From positions 1 to 6,656 of the forward strand of contig REEF01000661.1 in NCBI GenBank assembly GCA_007695205.1: a stretch of DNA of 6,656 nt, read 5' to 3'. Below are positions 1 through 6,318 of the stretch, in pieces. Made by a program: the position numbers and the translations under genes. The stretch's first letter is position 1. Each line of letters starts with the position of its first letter. Source of the stretch: Planctomycetaceae bacterium (lineage in GTDB: Bacteria; Planctomycetota; Planctomycetia; Pirellulales; Pirellulaceae). A model generated the notes under the pieces. The model worked only from the letters and a program-made list of their open reading frames with translations, was not told the DNA's origin and ran no database searches.

Positions 1-67
1 ACGCGGTCACATTTGCCTGCATCACTGGCGGCAGCAGACGGGCACAGACCGTACCGTGGGTGCAGGG
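1..67 (-). pseudogene. Partial duplicate of the Fe-type alcohol dehydrogenase gene (fragment, runs off left edge)
   Basis: Positions 1-60 match 573-632 at 59 of 60 bases; the one difference, at 56, is a synonymous His codon change (CAT to CAC) on the - strand. In the gene's frame the fragment encodes the stretch HGTVCARLLPPVMQANVTA, residues 281-299 of the dehydrogenase at 289-1470. Similarity stops abruptly at about 60-67. Upstream on the - strand (68-80) there is no dehydrogenase-like coding and no start codon in a sensible place, so this cannot be the interior of an intact gene. It is a truncated copy whose 3' part, if present, lies to the left of the window. It could be a remnant of a second gene copy or the end of a tandem duplication of about 572 bp. 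Confidence 0.75.
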
Positions 68-78
68 CAGGAAAAATA

Positions 79-171
79 ATAGGTGCCACCCACCTATCAA
101 GGGAAAGATAGGTGGGTGGCACCTATCAAACGCCGCACCTATCAAACTCCAATAGGTGGGTGGCACCTATC
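79..171. repeat. REP/BIME-like cluster of short palindromic units
   Basis: The unit ATAGGTGGGTGGCACCTAT is a small hairpin: stem ATAGGTG/CACCTAT with loop GGTGG. One copy lies in reverse orientation at 79-97 (loop CCACC), one forward at 108-126 and one forward at 152-170. The first two are exact inverted copies: arms 79-98 and 107-126 pair over 20 bp around the 8-nt loop 99-106, so the pair can also fold as one long hairpin. A half unit (GCACCTATCAAA) lies at 135-146 and repeats the sequence that follows the second unit. This is the architecture of REP doublets (BIMEs), which in other bacteria are moved by REP-associated tyrosine transposases (RAYT). No transposase gene is in the window, so that link is inference. 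A CRISPR array is excluded by the inverted orientation and irregular short spacers. Confidence 0.7.
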
Positions 172-199
172 ATGCTGCCATATAGTAGGTCGCTGCCCG

Positions 200-231
200 A
201 AAACGACTCCCGACACCCCCCGTTTGAGTCG
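200..231 (-). terminator. Possible rho-independent terminator (GC stem, short T run)
   Basis: Read on the - strand, CGACTC (231-226) pairs with GAGTCG (209-204) in a perfect 6-bp stem with a 16-nt loop, followed by TTTTC. It lies about 58-90 bases beyond the dehydrogenase stop codon. The loop is long and the T run short, so this is only a candidate. Confidence 0.3.
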
Positions 232-256
232 CCCATTAAGGGTTATCATGATTAAC

Positions 257-275
257 AAAAAAATCCTGGCCGGAT
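257..275 (-). terminator. Weak terminator-like hairpin with strong T tract
   Basis: On the - strand ATCC (275-272) and GGAT (267-264 region) can form a 4-bp stem around GGCCA, directly followed by a run of seven T (263-257). It begins 13 bases after the dehydrogenase stop codon. The T tract is typical of an intrinsic terminator but the stem is short, so it may act only together with the structure at 200-231. Confidence 0.3.
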
Positions 276-288
276 GCTTAAACGGCAT

Positions 289-1470
289 TTACCAGGCTTG
301 TTGCAAAATCTCCATCAACGCTTCGTCCGACAGGGTGACCGGGTTATAACGCATGCTGCTGGCCTTTCGAGCCAGGGCGACCAGTTCCGGGAAGCCGTCG
401 GGGGTCAAGCCAAATTCGCGGAGTGGCGGAATCTGCAAATCTTCCACCAGATCGATCAGGAACCCGATCCCCGCCTCGATCGCCTCGGAATCCGACCCGC
501 TGGTACCGGTCAGTGCTCGGCCGATTTGGGCATATCGAGCCAGATAGGCATCGCCACCCGAGTCGGCTCGCAACGCGGTCACATTTGCCTGCATCACTGG
601 CGGCAGCAGACGGGCACAGACCGTACCATGGGGGATGGGATAATTAGCACCGGCGGGTGCTGCGAAGCCGTGGACGGCGCCCAGTCCCACGTTGGTGAGG
701 GTGACTCCGCTGATCAACGCTGCCAAGGCCATCTTGCCGCGATTCTCCAAGTCATCCCCCGAAGCGACGACTTTGGGAAGGGCCTTGGCAGCCAGTTCGA
801 TGCCTTGCAACGCAAGCCCATCGGTCAACGGTTGAGCCCGATTGGAGGTGAAAGATTCAATCAACTGGCACAAGGCATCCATACCGCTGCGAGCCGTCAC
901 CCAGCGTGGCACGTCGACCGCCAGCGTCGGATCGATCAAGGCTAACAGCGGCAGTAAGCGTTCGCTGCGCAGGCTGGCCTTAAACTTTTTTTCCGGGCAC
1001 CCGATCACCGCATTTCGCGTCACTTCCGCGCCCGTCCCCGCCGTGGTGGGAACCGCGATCCACGGTGCGGCCGGTCGAGTCAGCTTCTGGCCGCGACCGA
1101 TCACTTCCATGTAATCCAGGACGGAACCGCCGTTGGTCATCAACCCCGCAACGGCCTTACCCGCATCGATGGCGCTTCCGCCGCCCAATGCGACGACCAC
1201 ATCACACCGCTGGTCGTTTGCCAGTGCTAATGCCGCCTGAACGTCCTCGACATTCGGTTCGCCTCGCTGCCGAAAGCAGTGGACGGTCATCCCAGCCTGC
1301 TCCAACAACTCGATCACCCGGTCCACAAGGGCACCGTCACCAACATCCCCCGCATTAGTGACCAGCAGTACCCGCTCACCCCATTGGCGAACCAATCCTC
1401 CCAGTTCCTGGCAACGGCCATTGCCGAACAGCACGCGTCCCACATGAAAAAAATCAAACGCTTCGATCAT
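289..1470 (-). CDS. Iron-containing (group III) alcohol dehydrogenase
   Basis: This 393-residue protein has the usual length of the Fe-type alcohol dehydrogenase family, cytosolic NAD(P)-dependent enzymes that interconvert alcohols and aldehydes or ketones. The N-terminal half is the nucleotide-binding domain, with GGGS at 96-99 in ALGGGSAIDAGKAVAG and PTTAGTGAEVT at 141-151. The C-terminal metal domain has DPTLAVDVP from 180, Asp198 in GMDALCQLIES, His267 in GAVHGFA and His281 in PHGTVCA. Family members usually have a second ligand His four residues after the Asp (DALxHaiE); here it is Gln202. The ATG at 1470 is chosen because AAGGAG (1484-1479 on the - strand) lies 8 bases upstream. GTG codons at 1473 and 1479 are in frame, but the ribosome site fits them less well. 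The gene diverges from sufR and shares the intergenic region. Its substrate cannot be told from sequence. Confidence 0.93.
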   Translation of the reverse strand: MIEAFDFFHVGRVLFGNGRCQELGGLVRQWGERVLLVTNAGDVGDGALVDRVIELLEQAGMTVHCFRQRGEPNVEDVQAALALANDQRCDVVVALGGGSAIDAGKAVAGLMTNGGSVLDYMEVIGRGQKLTRPAAPWIAVPTTAGTGAEVTRNAVIGCPEKKFKASLRSERLLPLLALIDPTLAVDVPRWVTARSGMDALCQLIESFTSNRAQPLTDGLALQGIELAAKALPKVVASGDDLENRGKMALAALISGVTLTNVGLGAVHGFAAPAGANYPIPHGTVCARLLPPVMQANVTALRADSGGDAYLARYAQIGRALTGTSGSDSEAIEAGIGFLIDLVEDLQIPPLREFGLTPDGFPELVALARKASSMRYNPVTLSDEALMEILQQAW

Positions 1471-1571
1471 CACTGCCACTCCTTCCTGTCTCGCACATCT
1501 GGCCCGACCGCCCCAACGCGGCGTCGAATTCCACCAAAAATTGAACCGCCTTTGTTTTTTCGAACATTAGG

Positions 1572-1600
1572 TTGTCAAAAATGATTTTAAGTCATATAAC
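1572..1600 (+). promoter_or_regulatory. sigma70-type promoter of sufR / SUF operon
   Basis: TTGTCA at 1572-1577 (5 of 6 to TTGACA) and TATAAC at 1595-1600 (5 of 6 to TATAAT) are separated by exactly 17 bases. Transcription would start near 1607, leaving a leader of about 38 bases before the ATG at 1645. It is the only good promoter seen upstream of the six collinear genes. Confidence 0.6.
1581..1595. promoter_or_regulatory. Candidate SufR operator (near-palindrome in the promoter spacer)
   Basis: ATGATTTTAAGTCAT is symmetric at six of seven base pairs around a central T. It lies between the -35 and -10 boxes and touches the first base of the -10, where a bound repressor would block RNA polymerase. 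It is flanked by AGGTT (1569-1573) and AACCT (1598-1602), an outer inverted pair whose centre is offset by about 2.5 bases. The sequence differs from the operators described for cyanobacterial SufR (CAAC-N6-GTTG) and mycobacterial SufR (ACACT-N5-TGTGA). Assignment to SufR is inference from position alone. Confidence 0.4.
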
Positions 1601-1630
1601 CTTGCAGTAGATGGTACTTGATGACCATCC

Positions 1631-1635
1631 AGGAG
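1631..1635 (+). promoter_or_regulatory. Ribosome binding site that sets the sufR start
   Basis: AGGAG lies 9 bases before the ATG at 1645. The in-frame ATG at 1621 and TTG at 1618 have no such site, so 1645 is preferred. Confidence 0.6.
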
Positions 1636-1644
1636 CCCAGTCAG

Positions 1645-2262
1645 ATGAACGATGCTTTTATACCTTCCGACACGATTATCCTCGATCTGCTTCGCAAGAA
1701 TGATGCGATGACGGTAACGGAACTCGCTGAAGCGATGGAAGTTACGTCGACGGCGGTGCGGCAACGTCTCAATCGTTTGATGGCTCAGGAACTGGTCCAG
1801 CGATCGGCGACTCGACACGGTCGAGGTCGACCGTTGCACCACTATCGAATCACCGACAAGGGTCGACGAAAGGCCGGGTCCAACTTTGCTGACTTGGCGA
1901 TGGCCATGTGGCAGGAGATTTCGCAATTAGAAGACCTGGAAATCCGCAAAATGATGCTGCAGCGGTTGGCGAAGCGTTTGGCCGAGATGTACGCGGACAA
2001 GATTCGCGGCGATAACCTGCGGGAGAAGATGCAGGCGTTGTCCGAATTGTTTGCGGAGCGTCGCGTGCCGATGGACGTGCAGAGCCAGGACAGCCTGCCG
2101 GTTTTGACGGCCACGGCATGTCCCTATCCGGACTTGGCCGAGCGGGATCGATCCATTTGCAGTGTCGAGCAGATGTTGTACTCCGAGTTATTGGGGGCCG
2201 ACGTCCAGTTGTCATCGTGTCGACTGGATGGCGCTGAATGTTGTAGTTTTCAATCGAGCTAA
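1645..2262 (+). CDS. sufR: SufR-like Fe-S-responsive transcriptional regulator
   Basis: This 205-residue protein is a winged-helix DNA-binding regulator of the DeoR/ArsR-like SufR family, which represses SUF operons and senses cluster status through its own Fe-S cluster. The N-terminal HTH spans about residues 8-75: AMTVTELAEAMEVTSTAVRQRLNR is summarised by TVTELAEAM then TSTAVRQRL, with the wing at RHGRGRPLHHYRIT. A helical middle region (about 80-140) probably dimerises. The C-terminus carries C159 (ACPYPDL), C172 (ICSVEQ), C192 (SSCRLDG) and C199-C200 (ECCSF), the expected metal or cluster ligands; the 12-residue spacing of C159 and C172 recalls cyanobacterial SufR. It is the first gene of the operon, 43 bases ahead of sufC, consistent with autoregulation. 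The start at 1645 rests on AGGAG at 1631-1635; starts at 1621 or 1618 would add 8 or 9 residues. Confidence 0.85.
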   Translation: MNDAFIPSDTIILDLLRKNDAMTVTELAEAMEVTSTAVRQRLNRLMAQELVQRSATRHGRGRPLHHYRITDKGRRKAGSNFADLAMAMWQEISQLEDLEIRKMMLQRLAKRLAEMYADKIRGDNLREKMQALSELFAERRVPMDVQSQDSLPVLTATACPYPDLAERDRSICSVEQMLYSELLGADVQLSSCRLDGAECCSFQSS

Positions 2263-2305
2263 AGAATTAGGGAAGGCAGACAAGTCTGTACTCACAGAGG
2301 AAGCA

Positions 2306-3124
2306 ATGACCTACAAGCTGAAAATTTCAAACCTGCACGTAGCCGTCGAGGGCAAACCGATCCTTCGCGGAGTGAATCTTGAGATCAACTATGGTGAAAC
2401 CCATGCCCTGATGGGGCCCAATGGGTCCGGCAAGAGTACGCTGGGGCTGGCCGTGATGGGGCATCCCAATTACGAGGTCACCGAAGGCAGCATCGAACTG
2501 GACGGTCAAGAGTTGACCGAATTGGGTGCGGATGAACGGTCGAGGGCTGGGTTGTTCATGGCCTTTCAGCGGCCCGTGGCGATTCCGGGGGTCAAGTTGG
2601 CCGACTTCCTGCGGCACGCGACGACCAACGTCCGAAATCCAGAGCGGAAAGAGGGCGAAGAGCTGATCCCGATGCGTGAATTCCGTCAGGAACTCCGATC
2701 GAAAATGAACCAGTTGCACATGAATTTCGAGTTCGCTCGACGCTACGTGAACGATGGTTTTTCCGGCGGCGAGATGAAGCGGGCCGAGATCCTCCAGTTG
2801 GCGATGATCCAGCCCAAGTTTGCGATCCTGGACGAGACGGACAGCGGTTTGGACGCGGACGCCGTGCGATTGGCCAGTGAGAGCATCGCCGAGATTGGTC
2901 GCGAAAAGATGGGGCTGTTGATCATCACCCATCATGACAAACTATTGGAACACAATCCTCCCGAGTTCACCCACGTCATGCTGGGCGGTCGGATCGTCGA
3001 GACGGGAGGTCTCGAATTGGCTCATGAGCTGCACACCAAGGGCTACGAGCGGATTCGCCGTACGTATCCCGACGCGGAGGCTCAGAATCAGGCCATGTTG
3101 GAAAAGGAAGCGATCAGCATTTGA
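2306..3124 (+). CDS. sufC: Fe-S cluster assembly ATPase SufC
   Basis: SufC is the cytosolic ABC-type ATPase that drives conformational change of the SufB-SufD scaffold during Fe-S cluster assembly; it has no membrane partner. The 272-residue product has Walker A GPNGSGKST at 37-45, Q-loop Gln88 in AFQRP, signature FSGGE at 152-156 followed by MKRAEILQLAM, Walker B FAILDETDSGLD at 172-183 with catalytic Glu177, and H-loop His209 in IITHH. The DETDSGLDADA form and the insertion between Q-loop and signature are characteristic of SufC rather than of transport ATPases. It is about 24 residues longer than E. coli SufC (248). The start at 2306 follows AGAGGAAG closely and begins just before the conserved N-terminal strand; the reading frame is open further upstream into sufR but that part has no SufC similarity. 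Confidence 0.96.
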   Translation: MTYKLKISNLHVAVEGKPILRGVNLEINYGETHALMGPNGSGKSTLGLAVMGHPNYEVTEGSIELDGQELTELGADERSRAGLFMAFQRPVAIPGVKLADFLRHATTNVRNPERKEGEELIPMREFRQELRSKMNQLHMNFEFARRYVNDGFSGGEMKRAEILQLAMIQPKFAILDETDSGLDADAVRLASESIAEIGREKMGLLIITHHDKLLEHNPPEFTHVMLGGRIVETGGLELAHELHTKGYERIRRTYPDAEAQNQAMLEKEAISI

Positions 3125-3198
3125 TGATTTCATGGCTGAATGTTGCATTTCCGTTACTAAAACGATTCCCCTCTTTTTAAGGGAAGGCATAGAAAACG

Positions 3199-4614
3199 AT
3201 GGCAAGCGATACGGCAACCTTAGCCCCGCGGGACACCGTGGGCGAGATCAATAAGTACGATTTTCGAACCGAGAGCAAGGCGATCTTCAAGGCCCGCAGG
3301 GGTCTGTCTGCGCAGATCGTGGCTCAGATTTCTGAGATGAAGGGCGAACCCGCGTGGATGCGGGATTTCCGCCTGCGGTCATTAGAGATCTTCGATTCCA
3401 AACCGATGCCCAAGTGGGGCGGGCGGGTGGATCTGAATTTTCAGGACATCTTCTACTACCTGAAACCGACCGATCACCAAGGCAAGAGTTGGGACGATGT
3501 GCCCCAGGAGATCAAGGACACGTTCGAAAAGCTGGGCATCCCCGAGGCCGAACGGAAATTTCTGTCGGGCGTCAAGGCCCAATTTGAAAGCGAGGTGGTC
3601 TACGGTTCGTTGAAGGAGGATCTGTCCGAGAAGGGCGTGATCTTCACCGACACCGACACGGCGGTTCGCGAACATTCGGACATCGTCCGCGATTACTTCG
3701 CGACCGTGATTCCGCCGGACGATAATAAATTCGCGGCACTCAACAGCGCGGTCTGGTCCGGCGGTTCCTTCATTTACGTGCCGCCCGGCGTGAAGATCGA
3801 TTTCCCGCTGCAAGCCTACTTCCGGATCAATGCCGAAAGCATGGGTCAGTTTGAACGGACGTTGATCATTGTGGACGAAGGCGCCGAGATCCACTATGTC
3901 GAGGGTTGCACGGCTCCGATGTACAGCACCGAAAGCCTGCACTCGGCGGTGGTCGAGATCGTCGTGAAGCGTGGGGCGCGTTGCCGATACACGACCATCC
4001 AGAATTGGGCGAACAACATTTACAACCTGGTCACCAAGCGGGCGATGGCGTATCGCGATGCGACCATGGAATGGGTGGACGGCAATCTGGGCAGCCGGCT
4101 GACGATGAAGTACCCGGCCGTCTACATGATGGAACCGGGCGCTCGCGGTGAGATCCTGTCGATCGCCTTTGCCGGTGCGGGCCAGCATCAGGACGCTGGC
4201 GCCAAACTGGTGCACTGTGCCCCGCATACGACCGGCCAGATCATCAGCAAGTCGATCTCCAAGAACGGCGGCCGCAGCAGCTATCGCGGGCTGGTCAAGG
4301 TCGAAAAAGGCGCCACCAACGCCAAGTGCAATGTGGTGTGCGACGCGCTGATCCTGGATCCGGCCAGCCGTAGTGATACCTATCCCTACATCGAGATCGC
4401 TGAGCAGAACGTGTCGGTCGGGCACGAGGCCAGTGTCTCGCGGATCGGCGAAGAGCAGTTGTTTTACCTGATGAGCCGGGGATTGACGGAATCGGAGGCC
4501 AGCACGATGATCGTCAACGGGTTCATCGAACCGCTGGTCAAGGAACTGCCCATGGAGTATGCCGTCGAGATGAACCGCTTGATCCAGTTGCAGATGGAAG
4601 GTTCGGTCGGCTGA
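3199..4614 (+). CDS. sufB: Fe-S cluster assembly scaffold protein SufB
   Basis: SufB is the scaffold subunit of SufBC2D that accepts sulfur and builds the nascent cluster in the cytosol. The 471-residue protein is full length (E. coli 495). The beta-helix core is recognisable from NSAVWSGGSFIYVPPGV (182-198) through GCTAP (236-240), YTTIQNW (264-270) and the C-terminal SRIGEEQLFYLMSRGLTE. Cys381 in NVVCDALILD aligns with the essential E. coli Cys405, and His409-Glu410 in VGHEAS align with His433-Glu434, so the cluster-building residues are present. The SRSDTYPYIE and MEGSVG ends resemble actinobacterial and Firmicutes SufB more than the E. coli type. The ATG at 3199 follows AAGGGAAGG at 3179-3187, at a rather long spacing of 11 bases. 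A 74-base gap separates it from sufC. Confidence 0.97.
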   Translation: MASDTATLAPRDTVGEINKYDFRTESKAIFKARRGLSAQIVAQISEMKGEPAWMRDFRLRSLEIFDSKPMPKWGGRVDLNFQDIFYYLKPTDHQGKSWDDVPQEIKDTFEKLGIPEAERKFLSGVKAQFESEVVYGSLKEDLSEKGVIFTDTDTAVREHSDIVRDYFATVIPPDDNKFAALNSAVWSGGSFIYVPPGVKIDFPLQAYFRINAESMGQFERTLIIVDEGAEIHYVEGCTAPMYSTESLHSAVVEIVVKRGARCRYTTIQNWANNIYNLVTKRAMAYRDATMEWVDGNLGSRLTMKYPAVYMMEPGARGEILSIAFAGAGQHQDAGAKLVHCAPHTTGQIISKSISKNGGRSSYRGLVKVEKGATNAKCNVVCDALILDPASRSDTYPYIEIAEQNVSVGHEASVSRIGEEQLFYLMSRGLTESEASTMIVNGFIEPLVKELPMEYAVEMNRLIQLQMEGSVG

Positions 4615-4662
4615 GCAGGCCAAGAGACGACACCACGTTTTCGAAGGACGACGCGAAAGATC

Positions 4663-5985
4663 ATGACGACAATGACCACTACCGCTCCCCAAACCTCCTT
4701 CTCGAAAGAAGGGTTCGAGGCGTTTTTGGGTGGGCGCGACGAACCGCAGTGGGTAACGGACCAGCGGCGAGCGGCCTGGCAGACGTATGGCGAACTGGAC
4801 TGGCCGCATCCCCGAAACGAAGAATGGATCCGCACCGATATCCGACTGTTCAAGCTCGATAAATTCGCACCACCTTGCCCGACCGCGGAAGCAACGCCGT
4901 TGCCCGAAACACAATTGGGCGAAGGCGTCGAACTGGCGGGATTTTCGGCGACGCTGAACAGCCAGCCAGTAGAGACGCGACTGGACGCCAAGTACGTCCG
5001 GCAAGGCGTGCTGTTCGGCAGTTTGGATCGACTGGTCGCCGACCACGGTGCTCAAATCCAACGGCATCTGATGCAGCGAGCGGTGGATCCAACCTACGAT
5101 AAGTTCGCAGCGCTGCATGCGGCGTTTTGGTCCGGCGGGCATCTGCTATATGTGCCGCGAGGCGTCGTCGTCGAACAACCGTTGCTGGCCGTCTCGGCAT
5201 TGGCCGATGGAGGCATTGACTTCGGTCATACGCTGGTGATCCTGGAAGAGGGCGCCCAGGCCACCATGATGTCGGAATCGGCCAGCGTGACGCCGGACGG
5301 CAGTGGGCTGCACTGTGGGGCGGTCGAGATATTGATGGGGCGAGGTTCGAATCTTCGCTACATCAACCTGCAGGATTGGGGCCGAGGCGTCTGGCACTTT
5401 GCGCACCAAAAGGCGATCGTCCGGCAAGATGCATCGCTGCAATGGACCATCGGTGCGCTGGGCTGCCGGCTGTGCAAAGTCAACCAGCATGTGAGCATGA
5501 TCGAAGAAGGCGCCAATTGCCAGGTGAACGGCGTGATGTTCACCGAAGGCAAGCAGCATCTGTCCTACCACACGCTTCAGCACCACGAAGCGCCGTATTG
5601 CCGCAGCGACTTTTTGTATAAGGCCGCGCTGCAGGACCGATCCCGAACCGTTTGGCGGGGCATGATCAAAGTCGATCCGGGCGCAATCCGGACCGATGGC
5701 TACCAGCGGAATGACAACTTGTTGTTGAGCGATCGGGCGCGAGCCGATTCGATTCCCGGCCTGGAAATCGAAGCCGACGATGTGCGTTGCACGCATGGGT
5801 CGACCAGCGGCAAGGTCGATGAGGAATTGATCTTCTACGCCATGTGCCGCGGGTTCACTCGCCGCGAGGCCGTTCGGATGATCGTCAGCGGCTTCTTCCA
5901 GCAGATCTTCGATCGCATCCCGATCGAAAGCGTCCGGGATGCGTTGGGCCGAGCGATCGCAGCCAGAGTGCGGGAGTACGATTGA
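4663..5985 (+). CDS. sufD: Fe-S cluster assembly protein SufD
   Basis: SufD is the paralogue of SufB that pairs with it in the SufBC2D complex and helps with iron entry. The 440-residue product has the SufD N-terminal helical part with RNEEWIRTDI (51-60), the beta-helix core with FAALHAAFWSGGHLLYVPRG (148-167), and the C-terminal domain with FYAMCRGFTRREAVRMIVSGF (391-411). His378 in CTHGST matches the conserved E. coli His360 at the SufB-SufD interface. The core echoes the neighbouring SufB (AVWSGGSFIYVPPG against AFWSGGHLLYVPRG), as expected for paralogues. The start at 4663 lies 14 bases after GAAGGA (4643-4648), which is long; an ATG at 4672 (MTTTAPQ) is a possible alternative. The stop overlaps the leader of the next gene, three bases before its ATG. 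Confidence 0.95.
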   Translation: MTTMTTTAPQTSFSKEGFEAFLGGRDEPQWVTDQRRAAWQTYGELDWPHPRNEEWIRTDIRLFKLDKFAPPCPTAEATPLPETQLGEGVELAGFSATLNSQPVETRLDAKYVRQGVLFGSLDRLVADHGAQIQRHLMQRAVDPTYDKFAALHAAFWSGGHLLYVPRGVVVEQPLLAVSALADGGIDFGHTLVILEEGAQATMMSESASVTPDGSGLHCGAVEILMGRGSNLRYINLQDWGRGVWHFAHQKAIVRQDASLQWTIGALGCRLCKVNQHVSMIEEGANCQVNGVMFTEGKQHLSYHTLQHHEAPYCRSDFLYKAALQDRSRTVWRGMIKVDPGAIRTDGYQRNDNLLLSDRARADSIPGLEIEADDVRCTHGSTSGKVDEELIFYAMCRGFTRREAVRMIVSGFFQQIFDRIPIESVRDALGRAIAARVREYD

Positions 5986-5988
5986 ACC

Positions 5989-6306
5989 ATGACCGATTTC
6001 GTCAAGATCGCCAAGACCACCGACCTGCCTGACCCCGGCAAAGAAACCTACGAAATCGATGATTCGGTCGTGGTGTTATTCCATGTCGGCGGCCAATTCT
6101 ACTGCCTGAACGACGTCTGCACTCATGATGGCGGCCCGCTGGGCGAAGGCCAATTGTGCGGGCATGCGATCGCCTGTCCTCGACATGGCGCCCAGTTCGA
6201 TATTCGTAGCGGTGCCCCGCTGACCATGCCAGCAACCGAAGGGACGGTGATGCACGAAGTGAAAATCGATGGCGACGACATCTACATACGTCTGAACGAA
6301 GACTGA
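5989..6306 (+). CDS. Rieske-type [2Fe-2S] ferredoxin of the SUF operon
   Basis: This 105-residue protein has a complete Rieske domain: CTH at 44-46 and CPRH at 63-66 supply the two Cys and two His ligands of a [2Fe-2S] cluster (C44, H46, C63, H66). It has no signal peptide or membrane anchor, so it is soluble and cytosolic, like the small ferredoxin subunits of non-haem oxygenases or NirD. Its ATG lies three bases after the sufD stop codon, so translation is probably coupled; the nearest ribosome site is GGGAG at 5972-5976 inside sufD. No oxygenase gene is nearby. Similar small Rieske proteins occur in actinobacterial SUF operons. A role as electron donor to cluster assembly is inferred from the position only; it could equally be a client of the pathway. 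Confidence 0.9.
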   Translation: MTDFVKIAKTTDLPDPGKETYEIDDSVVVLFHVGGQFYCLNDVCTHDGGPLGEGQLCGHAIACPRHGAQFDIRSGAPLTMPATEGTVMHEVKIDGDDIYIRLNED

Positions 6307-6318
6307 AGGAGACACCCG
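6307..6318 (+). promoter_or_regulatory. Ribosome binding site of sufT
   Basis: AGGAG at 6307-6311 follows the ferredoxin stop codon immediately and lies 7 bases before the ATG at 6319. It is the clearest ribosome site within the operon. Confidence 0.7.

Larger units (their letters stand above)
172..288. other. Non-coding stretch between palindromic repeats and the dehydrogenase 3' end
   Basis: No convincing gene is seen here. The only reading frame crossing it on the + strand runs through the palindromic repeats and resembles nothing. The stretch contains two possible - strand terminator structures, listed separately, and an imperfect palindrome around GTTATCATGATTAAC at 242-256. Confidence 0.5.
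1471..1644. other. Divergent intergenic region between the dehydrogenase gene and sufR
   Basis: This 174-bp spacer separates two genes transcribed away from each other. It holds the ribosome binding sites of both genes and a clear + strand promoter near 1572-1600. For the - strand gene no equally good promoter is visible: a perfect TTGACA (1578-1573) overlaps the + strand -35 box but has no acceptable -10 hexamer at 16-18 bases. Confidence 0.6.

Noticed and set aside
79..171. CRISPR array
   Set aside because: Units are inverted relative to each other, spaced irregularly by 8-25 bases and self-palindromic; this fits REP elements, not a CRISPR.
83..349. Short + strand open frame through the palindromic repeats
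   Set aside because: Its codons are built from the repeat units and then run antisense into the dehydrogenase 3' end; no ribosome site or family resemblance.
1550..1578. Promoter for the dehydrogenase gene using the perfect TTGACA on the - strand (1578-1573)
   Set aside because: At 17 bases downstream the hexamer is ACAAAG, a poor -10; the TTGACA match follows from the self-complementary TTGTCAA shared with the + strand -35 box.
2162..2305. Upstream extension of the sufC reading frame into sufR
   Set aside because: The added residues have no SufC similarity, overlap the conserved Cys-rich end of sufR, and a good ribosome site precedes the ATG at 2306.
3199..4614. Loss of a Cys in SufB at the position of E. 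coli CGAHT
   Set aside because: Actinobacterial and Firmicutes-type SufB proteins commonly have Ser there (SRSDT, STSDT); the essential Cys (Cys381 here) is present.
3382..5142. Long open frame on the - strand opposite sufB and sufD (586 codons)
   Set aside because: It spans two clear + strand genes and the gap between them, has a composition typical of a GC-rich antisense shadow, no recognisable domain, and ignores the gene boundaries.
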